From Bog-950 sp044228435 (GTDB lineage Bacteria; Bacteroidota; Bacteroidia; Chitinophagales; LD1), in assembly GCA_044228435.1 (NCBI GenBank), contig JBGAUW010000004.1:62001-126000 (forward strand): DNA of 64,000 nucleotides, given 5' to 3'. The notes under the pieces were generated by a model that was given only the letters and a program-made list of their open reading frames with translations, was not told the DNA's origin and ran no database searches. Shown here piece by piece: positions 24,509-32,460 of this stretch (position 1 is the first letter of the stretch; every line of letters begins with the position of its first letter). Made by a program: the position numbers and the translations under genes.

Positions 24509-26278
24509 ATGAAGTTTACGTATAAATTATTTTTTATTCGGTTGGTTTTTTTCTGCCAAATACTGCTTGTACATAGCTTAATTGCCCAGACTACAGGGGA
24601 ATGGGAATGGACTACTGCTGGAGAAAGGGCTAACAACCCCGTAATTCCTTCTTCTACACTTATCACAAGTGTTTGTAATGACAAAGAGGGTAATATGTAT
24701 ACATGTGGTTATTTTGCCTCAGACTCCATGGTTTTTGGTAGAGGGGTTAAAAAAGTTGTAGCATATAATACCTTTAGGGTTATTACTTACTTTTTATTAA
24801 AACTTGATCCTCAAGGCGATCCAATTTGGGTTAAAACTGGAGGTGAGAGAAGTAGATTTATAGGCACAAACCAGCTGCCTCATCAGTACGCGACATCTGT
24901 AACATCACAAGGAAATTATATTTATATGACTGGAATTTTTGAGGGTGATTCAATTCATTTTAATAGTAACACTATTTATCCTACCACCAGAAACGTATTT
25001 CATTCCTTTATAGTAAAATACGATTTAGGGGGAAATGTGATGTGGGTTCGTCATTCGGAGTTAGGCCACGCAGGAAGCCAAGCAAAAGGAATGGATCAAC
25101 ATATCATTGTAGATAAAAATGATAACGTGTTTGTTTGTGGTTCTTACATGTATGATTCCATAAAGTATGGTAATTTACTACTAACTAGCGGCATCACTAG
25201 TGCACAACAATACATCGTCAAATTCAATAAAAATGGCAATCCTCTTTGGGCTAAAAATCTTGGAAGATGGAATAGCCAAATTGACAAACCAATTAGTGTG
25301 GATACTGGAGGAAATTTAATTGTGTGTGGTTTCTTTAAAGGAAGCAAAACTATTGGCCTTAATAATTTAGTTAGTAGTGGTCTTGAAGACATCTTTTTAT
25401 CGAAATTTGATCCTAATGGTGATGTAATTTGGGCGATAAGAGGAGGGGGAAATGAAATGGATATTGGACTAGAAGTGGCTACAGATAATGAAAATAATAT
25501 TGTTATTTCAACAATAAGCAATTCTTCCGATTTTGAAATTGGAGGATCGTACTATCCTGCTAACGGCAATGGTTTGTTAATCAAATTTACGCCGGACGGC
25601 AATGTAATTTGGACAAGGCAGATTGGTACAATTCAAGGCCCAATGAGCCTAAGAATAAATAATAGCAATGACATTATTTATGCAGGGAATTTAGAAAATT
25701 CTTTCATTCTTACCGATGCGAATGTATCTCTTAGCTGTAACGGTTTAAGCCCGCATAATTATTGCGATTACTTTGTAAAATACTCTTCTGCCGGAATATA
25801 TCAATGGTCAGATATTACTTCTACTTCATATAATGGATACACTTTGGCCGCCTATATTTCGGTATTCGAGAATAATTTATATGTGGTGGGGAATTTCTTT
25901 CCTGACATTTCTTTTGGAAATTTATTCAATTCAACCCCTTCAGGGAGTATAAGTAGTGGACCGCAAAATCTTTTTATATCTAAATATCGGTGGGACCCTT
26001 TATCCACTATTGAGCAAAATGTCTCCCAAGATTTAAAAGTTTCTCCGAACCCTAGTAATGGTAACTTCCAAATTTCAACCAGCATTGATGACAATGGACC
26101 TTTGGTAATTAAAGTTTTTAATTTGATGGGTCAATTACTTTTGGAAACTAAAATTAACACCCTTGCAGGCAAAATCAATGAATATATAAATACTACTGGC
26201 TTACCCTCGGGAATGTATAATTTAGAAATTTCGAATGGTAAGTCATTCCGAAAAAACCTTCTGATAACTATTAATTAA
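24509..26278 (+). CDS. T9SS-secreted beta-propeller-like repeat protein
   Basis: A 589-residue secreted protein with a signal peptide (KLFFIRLVFFCQILLVHSL, ending IAQ). The body has six or so repeats of the SBBP/propeller type, with a recurring pattern of a strand, an aromatic-Gly strand and the phrase KFDPNGDVIWA or KYDLGGNVMWV (also FNKNGNPLWA, FTPDGNVIWT). The C-terminus from KVSPNPSNGNF to RKNLLITIN is a type IX sorting domain. Base composition is richer in A+T than the flanking genes, as is the next gene, which suggests later acquisition. The 19-base gap to the next start implies cotranscription. Confidence 0.85.
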   Translation: MKFTYKLFFIRLVFFCQILLVHSLIAQTTGEWEWTTAGERANNPVIPSSTLITSVCNDKEGNMYTCGYFASDSMVFGRGVKKVVAYNTFRVITYFLLKLDPQGDPIWVKTGGERSRFIGTNQLPHQYATSVTSQGNYIYMTGIFEGDSIHFNSNTIYPTTRNVFHSFIVKYDLGGNVMWVRHSELGHAGSQAKGMDQHIIVDKNDNVFVCGSYMYDSIKYGNLLLTSGITSAQQYIVKFNKNGNPLWAKNLGRWNSQIDKPISVDTGGNLIVCGFFKGSKTIGLNNLVSSGLEDIFLSKFDPNGDVIWAIRGGGNEMDIGLEVATDNENNIVISTISNSSDFEIGGSYYPANGNGLLIKFTPDGNVIWTRQIGTIQGPMSLRINNSNDIIYAGNLENSFILTDANVSLSCNGLSPHNYCDYFVKYSSAGIYQWSDITSTSYNGYTLAAYISVFENNLYVVGNFFPDISFGNLFNSTPSGSISSGPQNLFISKYRWDPLSTIEQNVSQDLKVSPNPSNGNFQISTSIDDNGPLVIKVFNLMGQLLLETKINTLAGKINEYINTTGLPSGMYNLEISNGKSFRKNLLITIN

Positions 26279-26297
26279 AGTGTTTTCAATCCAATCT

Positions 26298-27539
26298 ATG
26301 AAACATAAATTTTTATTGCTTCTTCTAATTTTTTCATTCAGCACGTATGCACAATTAAATCAACCTAAGTTAATTGCAGAAAATGGCGAAAATATTGCCA
26401 ATGGAAATTGGCAAGAATCTGATTCAGTTTCGTATAAATATGATTCCTTAGGGTTTGTTTCGGAAATTACTAAATACCTATGGAATAATGGCTGGAAGCC
26501 GTTGTCACTAATTACATTAGTAAATGATACCTCCGGTAAGAAACTTGTAGAAACTCAATTACATTGGAAGGGCAATACATGGGCCATCGATTCGCATACA
26601 CTATACTCATATAATGCACAAGATTTATTGATTTTGAAAAGCTATGAAACTTATGATTCTCTTACTGCAAACTTTAAGTCTACAAGACAATTAACTTTTA
26701 CTTATAATATTTCTGGCAAAATAGATACCCAACTTCATCAATTTTGGATAAATAATAATTGGATAAATGCCGAGTTAACTACGTATAATTATAGTGGGGT
26801 AAACTCTGATACAACTTTGGTACAAAGTTGGAATGATGCAAATAATAGTTGGTACCCAAGATACGAGGAAACAAATATTTATGATAATACCCAAAATTTA
26901 ATTTCGAAAACATTTAAAGTCCCCCGTTCAACAGGGCCACAGAGTTTTTCCCTTTTTAATGACACCCGGTATCTCTATAATTATACTAATTTAAATAAAT
27001 ACGATACCCTTGTATATCAAGTTTGGGATGGTTTAAACTGGATGAATAGAAGCAAAAATATAAGAAACTTCACTAATGATATATTAGACACAGCGATCTC
27101 ACAATCTTGGGTTGATACTATTTGGCTAAATAGTAGTAAAACTACACTTCAGTATAACAGTTTTGATAGTGTGTTTTTACGTACTTTCTATAAATGGACT
27201 GCTGGTTCGTGGAATGTGTCCGGTCTAAGAACCTATTACTATGAAGTCTCTCCTAGTGTAGATATTTTGGAAAAGTTTTTGGAGGATGAAAAAGTTTTTT
27301 TATACCCAACTCCTTTTAGTAATGAATTGAATGTTGTTGTCAGTAGTGAAACAGAGGATGCCGGCGCGCAATTGACCGTCTATAATATGCTGGGTCAACT
27401 TGTTACAAAGCGAGACATCAAACTTAATACAGGCTTTAATCTTTTTACATTTACCACGGTAGATTTTCAAGAGGGCGCTTACGTTTATTTATTTAAAACA
27501 AAAAGCGGCAAGGCTTATGGCAAGTTATTAAAACAATAA
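26298..27539 (+). CDS. T9SS-secreted protein with Tyr/Trp repeats
   Basis: I chose the ATG at 26298 (413 residues) because it starts the signal peptide KHKFLLLLLIFSFSTYAQ directly; an earlier start at 26280 would add six residues. The body is a repeat of short beta modules with Trp and Tyr (WNNGWKPLS, YNAQDLLILKSYETYD, WINNNWINAELTTYNY, WNDANNSWYPRYEETN), reminiscent of RHS/YD-like secreted repeats but irregular. The C-terminus (FLYPTPFSNELNVVVSS to GKLLKQ) is a T9SS sorting domain. It shares the A+T-rich composition of the gene before it and probably its transcript. Its ligand or partner is unknown. Confidence 0.8.
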   Translation: MKHKFLLLLLIFSFSTYAQLNQPKLIAENGENIANGNWQESDSVSYKYDSLGFVSEITKYLWNNGWKPLSLITLVNDTSGKKLVETQLHWKGNTWAIDSHTLYSYNAQDLLILKSYETYDSLTANFKSTRQLTFTYNISGKIDTQLHQFWINNNWINAELTTYNYSGVNSDTTLVQSWNDANNSWYPRYEETNIYDNTQNLISKTFKVPRSTGPQSFSLFNDTRYLYNYTNLNKYDTLVYQVWDGLNWMNRSKNIRNFTNDILDTAISQSWVDTIWLNSSKTTLQYNSFDSVFLRTFYKWTAGSWNVSGLRTYYYEVSPSVDILEKFLEDEKVFLYPTPFSNELNVVVSSETEDAGAQLTVYNMLGQLVTKRDIKLNTGFNLFTFTTVDFQEGAYVYLFKTKSGKAYGKLLKQ

Positions 27540-27666
27540 AGAATTTCTTTATATTCTTCGGATTATTGAATAAACCTTGATTCTCTAAAAAATGAAAAAA
27601 TGTGAATTGTGACTCCAAAACTATCTTCTGGCCTGATGGTTTGTAACCAAGTAGACTTCGACAAAT
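27540..27666. other. Non-coding spacer before the tandem array
   Basis: A+T-rich sequence with no hairpin or coding frame that can be supported. Confidence 0.4.
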
Positions 27667-27672
27667 TAAAAA

Positions 27673-28300
27673 AGCCCGGCTGTTTTACATCAAACAACAA
27701 GCCGGGCTTTATACAAAATACAACTACTACTTAACCGCTACGCGGTTGTCTTCCATAAGCTTGCGCAGGTTAATAAGCGCGTAGCGCATACGGCCCAGGC
27801 AAACCCAACAGCCGACCCCTCTAAATCTCCCCGAAGGGGAGACTTAACAGCCAACAGCCTAAATACAAAAGCACAAGATTGCCGGGGCGGTGAGCCGACC
27901 ACCTCGCTTTATCAATAAAAAAAGCCCGGCTGTGTGCATCAAACAACAAGCCGGGCTTTATAACTAACACAACAACTACTTAACCGCTACGCGGTTGTCT
28001 TCCATAAGCTTGCGCAGGTTTATAAGCGCATAGCGCATACGGCCCAGGCAAACCCAACAGCCGACCCCTCTAAATCTCCCCGAAGGGGAGACTTAACAGC
28101 CAACAGCCTAAATACAAAAGTACGAGATTGCCGGGGCGGTGAGCCGACCACCTCGCTTTATCAAATAAAAAAGCCCGGCTGTGTGCATCAAACAACAAGC
28201 CGGGCTTTATAACAACTACAACAACTACTTAACCGCTACGCGGTTGTCTTCCATAAGCTTGCGCAGGTTTATAAGCGCGTAGCGCATACGGCCCAGGCAA
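27673..28300. repeat. Tandem duplication of a 250-bp unit containing the sigma-factor 3' end
   Basis: The hairpin AGCCCGGC...GCCGGGCT begins at 27673, 27923 and 28172 (periods 250 and 249). Each unit then carries a 76-bp copy of the last codons plus stop of the ECF sigma gene (27727-27802, 27976-28051, and the genuine 28225-28300). In the two extra copies this is joined directly to ACCCAACAGCC and the palindromic repeat GACCCCTCTAAATCTCCCC (27814 and 28063). The two extra units are almost identical to each other, which points to recent tandem amplification. Confidence 0.9.
28164..28209 (-). terminator. Terminator of the ECF sigma gene (one of three copies)
   Basis: Stem AGCCCGGC (28172-28179) / GCCGGGCT (28199-28206), followed on the minus strand by a run of T. 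Copies of the same hairpin stand at about 27673-27710 and 27923-27960 as part of the tandem array. Confidence 0.8.
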
Positions 28301-28806
28301 GTGTTCATGGGCGATTTGGTGTAATCGCTAACCTCTTTAAAGCTAAAGTTGAAAAAGTGGCGCAGTATTACTACCTCTTTTTGCTCTTCGGGCAATTGCT
28401 CGATCAGCTCTTTTAGCTTGCTTTCAAATTTTTCTACATGCACATGCTCTTCATGCGGGGTTTCTTCAAACTTCATGTATTTGAATATATCGTCGCCCTC
28501 GCTGGTAACAATGCCGGGGGTGCGTTTTAGTTTTCTAAAGTGGTCGATGCACAGGTTGTAAGCAATGCGGGCTACCCAGGGTGCAAACTTTCCTTCTTCG
28601 TTATACTTGCCTTTGCGCAGGTAATCGATGGCCTTGATGTAGGTTTCCTGGAAGATATCTTCTGCCAAAAACTCATCTTTAACCATTAGGTAGATGGAAG
28701 TGTAAATCTTGTCCTTGTGGCGGATGATTAATCTTTCAAGGGCAAGTTCGTTGCCTGCGAGGTACTGGTCTACCAGTTCCTGATCGCTCAATAATTGAGT
28801 GCGCAT
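28225..28806 (-). CDS. ECF-type RNA polymerase sigma factor
   Basis: A 193-residue sigma-70 family factor with region 2 (AFERLI-like ALERLIIRHKDKIYT, DIFQETYIKAIDYL, APWVARIAYNLCIDHFRK) and region 4 (LPEEQKEVVILRHFFNFSFK, then EVSDYTKSPMNTCLGRMRYA). It directs RNA polymerase to alternative promoters. No anti-sigma gene is adjacent, so its signal is unknown. The C-terminal 25 codons and stop are duplicated twice downstream in a tandem array. The coding frame itself is intact. The minus-strand gene ends with a TAG stop and a strong terminator. Confidence 0.9.
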   Translation of the reverse strand: MRTQLLSDQELVDQYLAGNELALERLIIRHKDKIYTSIYLMVKDEFLAEDIFQETYIKAIDYLRKGKYNEEGKFAPWVARIAYNLCIDHFRKLKRTPGIVTSEGDDIFKYMKFEETPHEEHVHVEKFESKLKELIEQLPEEQKEVVILRHFFNFSFKEVSDYTKSPMNTCLGRMRYALINLRKLMEDNRVAVK

Positions 28807-28990
28807 GTGTTTACGTTTTTGAATTAAGTGATTAAATAGTAAAAACGTAGAGTTGGCGTATAGGCGTTTTGGGCTTTTTAAGTTTTTAATAAAATATATA
28901 CGAGGGAAATGGGCGTTGCGGGCATCTCTTACTCGTTAATAACCGCCAACCGGCGGCACGGCTTTATCCTAAAAAATCAAAATCCTGATC

Positions 28991-29155
28991 AGAAGTTGTT
29001 AAGGAATTATCCTATAATTTGTTTATAGCTCTTTTCGGCTGCACCTGCGGCAGGTTTTCTTGCCAGAAATATTCCATTATGGCTGCGAAAACCTTTCTTG
29101 GTTCGCTCGAAAATAGCTTATAAACATTCTTATCAATAAATCCTTAACAACTTCT
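28991..29155. repeat. MITE-like hairpin element, copy 1
   Basis: A 165-bp element with perfect 15-bp terminal inverted repeats (AGAAGTTGTTAAGGA at 28991 and TCCTTAACAACTTCT at 29141). Inner arms TGTTTATAGCT and AGCTTATAAACA continue the stem. Its 79-bp core (29037-29115, starting GGCTGCACCTGCGGCAG) is nearly identical to 29298-29376. It encodes no protein. Confidence 0.8.
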
Positions 29156-29216
29156 AAAGATTGATAAAAAAGAAAAAAGAGTAGAGTGTTTACCCGATAT
29201 TTGAACCAGAATTTAA

Positions 29217-29245
29217 TTGAAATAAAGCCCTAAAAATTACCTTTG
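29217..29245 (+). promoter_or_regulatory. Candidate uvrA promoter (TTG ... TAccTTTG)
   Basis: TACCTTTG at 29238-29245 is an exact match to the Bacteroidota -7 consensus TAnnTTTG, with TTG at 29217-29219 separated by 18 bases as the -33 element. Transcription would start near 29252, leaving a leader of about 240 bases that contains the second MITE-like element. Confidence 0.5.
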
Positions 29246-29260
29246 CAAAGTAGAGACTGA

Positions 29261-29407
29261 TTTGATTTGTCTGTATAATTTTTTTATGATTCTTTTTGGC
29301 TGCACCTGCGGCAGATTTTTTTGCCAGAAATATTCCATTATGGCTTCAAAAATCTTTCTTGGTTCGCTCAAAAATAATCTATAAAAAATCTTAGCCTACA
29401 AATCAAA
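29261..29407. repeat. MITE-like hairpin element, copy 2
   Basis: A 147-bp element with perfect 10-bp terminal inverted repeats (TTTGATTTGT at 29261, ACAAATCAAA at 29398). It shares the 79-bp core with copy 1 (29298-29376) but has different outer arms. It falls in the presumed leader of uvrA. Confidence 0.75.
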
Positions 29408-29490
29408 ACCGTCTCTGAGAAAATGTGAAGTAAAATTTGCTTGCTATAGTGGGCCTCGTTTGATTGATATTACTAAAATAGAAAAAGAAA

Positions 29491-32403
29491 TTGAAATCTC
29501 CAAATAATAATTCTACCTCCGAAAAAAAAATATTCATTAAAGGTGCGCGCACGCACAATTTAAAGAACGTTGATGTTGAGCTGCCTAAAAACAAGTTTAT
29601 TGTTATTACAGGCGTTTCGGGCTCGGGCAAATCGAGCTTAACTATCGACACCCTGTATGCCGAGGGGCAACGCAGGTATGTAGAATCGCTAAGCAGCTAC
29701 GCCCGGCAGTTTTTAAACCGGATGGATAAACCCGATGTAGACTATATAAAGGGCCTGTGCCCCGCTATAGCTATCGAACAAAAGGTTTCTACCCGCACTA
29801 CGCGCTCTACCGTAGGCTCGCTTACTGAAATATACGATTACCTGCGCCTTTTGTTCGCCCGGGTGGGCAAAACCTACTCGCCAAAAACCGGCGAACTGGT
29901 TACCAAAAACGAGGTGCGCGATGTGGTAGACTTTATTTTTAAGCTAACCGAAGGCGAAAAGGTATACATATACTTTGAAGATAAGGTGCGCGAGAAATTT
30001 GCCGACGACCTTAAACTGCTGATGCAGAAGGGCTTTACCCGTATTAAGTTTGGCGAAGAGGTGGTAAAGATTGAGGAGCTGCTGGAGAATAAAGATGCCC
30101 TGAAGAAGAAGCAAACCAGCATTAAAGTATTGGTAGACAGGCTGGTAGTAAAACAGGAAGATGAAGATTTGAAGAGCCGCGCGGCAGATTCGGTGCAAAC
30201 GGCGTTTAGCGAAGGCCAGGGCGATTGCACGATTGAGTATGGGGACCCCTCCCAAACCCTCCCCGAAGGGGAGGGCTTAAAGGCCGACCTCTCCCAAACC
30301 CTCTCCGAAGGAGAGGGCTTAACAGCCAATACAAAAAAACCTTCTAAAACACCGAAGGAAGGGATTAAAACCAGGCAGTTCTCTAACAAGTTTGAATCGG
30401 ACGGAATTTCGTTTGAAGAGCCGAATCCCAACTTTTTTAACTTTAATAACCCCTACGGGGCCTGCAAAACCTGCGAGGGTTTTGGTACCGTGCTGGGTAT
30501 TGATGAAGATTTGATTTTTCCGGATAAGGAACTATCGATTTACGAAGGCGCTATTGCCCCATGGAAGGGTGAAAAAATGAGCGAGTGGGCCGAGCCGCTG
30601 ATAAAGAAGGGCGTGATGTTCGATTTCCCGATACACCGCGCTTATAAAGATTTGAGCGATGAAGAGAAGCAACTGCTGTGGGATGGCAATAAGTATTTTG
30701 CAGGGCTGAATGAGTTTTTCCGCTATCTGGAAGAGAAGAGCTATAAGATACAATACCGCGTAATGCTTTCGCGCTACCGCGGCAAAACCACCTGCCCCGA
30801 TTGCAAGGGGTCGCGCATACGCAAAGATGCCCGCTATGTAAAAATACAGGGTAAAAACATTGCCGACCTGATGCTGGTGCCTATTAAAGACCTGCACACG
30901 TTTTTTAAAGATATTACCCTTAATGAGAACGACGCCAAGGTGGCCAAGCGCATTTTGCTGGAGGTAAAGGGCCGCCTGCAAACCATGATGGATGTGGGCC
31001 TGGGCTACTTAACGCTTAACCGGTTAAGCAACACGCTTTCGGGCGGCGAAACGCAGCGTATAAACCTTACCCGCTCTATAGGCAGTAACTTAACCAGCTC
31101 GCTGTATATACTGGATGAGCCAAGCATTGGCCTGCACCAGCGCGATACCGACCGGTTGATTAAAGTGCTTAAAAACCTGCGCGATTTAGGCAACACGGTA
31201 GTGATAGTAGAGCACGACGAGGATATAATGAAAACCAGCGACCATATAGTAGATATGGGCCCCGAGGCCGGTATTTTTGGCGGCGAGGTAATGTATAACG
31301 GCGATAGCAAAAACATGCTTAAGGCTAATACCCTTACGGCTAAATACCTGAATGGCGATTTAGAAATTGCCTACGCGCGCAAACGCCGCAGCCCAAGCAA
31401 TTGGATAGAAATAACCGGCGCTACCCAGCACAACCTTAAAAACGTAAGCGCAAAGTTTCCGTTGGGGGCTTTAACGGTAGTAAGCGGTGTAAGCGGCTCG
31501 GGTAAAACCACGCTGATAAAGAAAATACTATACCCTGCCCTTATGCGCATGTTTGACGGAGCAGGCGAAAAGCCGGGCAGCTTTAGGGAGTTGAAAGGCG
31601 ATTTGCAGCGCATAACGGCTATTGAAATGATAGACCAGAACCCGCTGGGCCGCAGTAGCCGCAGTAACCCGGTTACGTATGTAAAGGCTTATGATGGTAT
31701 CCGCGATTTGTTTTCGCGCATGCAGTTGAGCAAAATACGCGGCTACCAGCCTAAAGATTTTTCGTTTAACGTAGAGGGTGGCCGTTGCGAAACCTGCAAG
31801 GGTGAAGGCGAAGTAGTAGTAGAAATGCAGTTTTTGGCCGATGTGCACCTTAAGTGCGAAATATGCAATGGCCGCAAGTTTAAAGAGGAAGTTTTAGAGG
31901 TGCTTTACAAAGGCAAAAACGTATACGATATATTGGAGCTGAGCGTAGATGAGGCCGTAGCCTTTTTTGCCGATGATGATGCTATAACCGGCCGCCTGTT
32001 GCCTTTGCAAAAGGTTGGTTTGGGTTATGTAAAACTGGGCCAAAGCAGCAGCACGCTTAGCGGTGGCGAGGCACAGCGTGTTAAGCTGGCGTCGTTCCTT
32101 AACAAGGGCGCAGCACCTAATCCTATCCTGTTTATTTTTGATGAACCTACTACGGGCTTACACTTTCACGATATTAATAAACTGCTTTCCAGCTTCAATC
32201 AGTTGATAGAGGCCGGCCACTCGGTAATAGTGATTGAGCACAATATGGACGTAATTAAATGCGCCGATTGGCTGATTGATTTAGGCCCCGAAGGCGGCGA
32301 CGAAGGCGGGCACCTTGTCTACCAGGGTATACCCGAGGGCATTTTAAGTGTAAAAAATTCGTACACAGCTGAATATTTGCGACCTAAATTGCACCTTAAT
32401 TAA
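29491..32403 (+). CDS. uvrA: Excinuclease ABC subunit A
   Basis: This 970-residue UvrA is the damage-recognition ATPase of nucleotide excision repair. Walker A is GVSGSGKSSL (residue 41 on), and a second ATPase half has VSGVSGSGKTTL. Both signature motifs (NTLSGGETQRI, STLSGGEAQRV) and Walker B regions (YILDEPSIGL, FIFDEPTTGL) are present. Zinc-binding CxxC pairs are seen in CKTCEGFG, CPDCKGSR and CETCKGEG...CEICNGR. The start is TTG at 29491; no ATG or GTG lies between the last upstream stop and the conserved FIKGARTHNLKN. Residues 251-278 are an insertion made of two 14-residue units encoded by palindromic repeats (30244-30327), between the signature insertion region and the first zinc pair. 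Confidence 0.97.
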   Translation: MKSPNNNSTSEKKIFIKGARTHNLKNVDVELPKNKFIVITGVSGSGKSSLTIDTLYAEGQRRYVESLSSYARQFLNRMDKPDVDYIKGLCPAIAIEQKVSTRTTRSTVGSLTEIYDYLRLLFARVGKTYSPKTGELVTKNEVRDVVDFIFKLTEGEKVYIYFEDKVREKFADDLKLLMQKGFTRIKFGEEVVKIEELLENKDALKKKQTSIKVLVDRLVVKQEDEDLKSRAADSVQTAFSEGQGDCTIEYGDPSQTLPEGEGLKADLSQTLSEGEGLTANTKKPSKTPKEGIKTRQFSNKFESDGISFEEPNPNFFNFNNPYGACKTCEGFGTVLGIDEDLIFPDKELSIYEGAIAPWKGEKMSEWAEPLIKKGVMFDFPIHRAYKDLSDEEKQLLWDGNKYFAGLNEFFRYLEEKSYKIQYRVMLSRYRGKTTCPDCKGSRIRKDARYVKIQGKNIADLMLVPIKDLHTFFKDITLNENDAKVAKRILLEVKGRLQTMMDVGLGYLTLNRLSNTLSGGETQRINLTRSIGSNLTSSLYILDEPSIGLHQRDTDRLIKVLKNLRDLGNTVVIVEHDEDIMKTSDHIVDMGPEAGIFGGEVMYNGDSKNMLKANTLTAKYLNGDLEIAYARKRRSPSNWIEITGATQHNLKNVSAKFPLGALTVVSGVSGSGKTTLIKKILYPALMRMFDGAGEKPGSFRELKGDLQRITAIEMIDQNPLGRSSRSNPVTYVKAYDGIRDLFSRMQLSKIRGYQPKDFSFNVEGGRCETCKGEGEVVVEMQFLADVHLKCEICNGRKFKEEVLEVLYKGKNVYDILELSVDEAVAFFADDDAITGRLLPLQKVGLGYVKLGQSSSTLSGGEAQRVKLASFLNKGAAPNPILFIFDEPTTGLHFHDINKLLSSFNQLIEAGHSVIVIEHNMDVIKCADWLIDLGPEGGDEGGHLVYQGIPEGILSVKNSYTAEYLRPKLHLN
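30244..30327 (+). repeat. Two tandem 42-bp palindromic repeat units inside uvrA
   Basis: Unit 1 (30244-30285) encodes DPSQTLPEGEGLKA and unit 2 (30286-30327) DLSQTLSEGEGLTA. Each DNA unit has a C-rich arm, GAAG loop and G-rich arm (CTCCCCGAAGGGGAG) followed by GGCTTAA. The same arrangement occurs outside genes at 27814-27846 and 28063-28095. The length is a multiple of three, so the frame is kept. Confidence 0.88.
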
Positions 32404-32460
32404 AAAACAGTCGTTTAATCCTCCTACTCCAACCAGGTAATAAACCGGGCAGGCAGCAGT

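Noticed and set aside
27667..28300. Possible CRISPR array (three regularly spaced repeats)
   Set aside because: The unit is 250 bp and contains gene-end and terminator sequence; there are no short repeats with unique spacers and no cas genes.
30244..30327. Sequencing or assembly error in uvrA
   Set aside because: The insert is a multiple of three, keeps the frame, and its two units differ by several bases, so it looks genuine.
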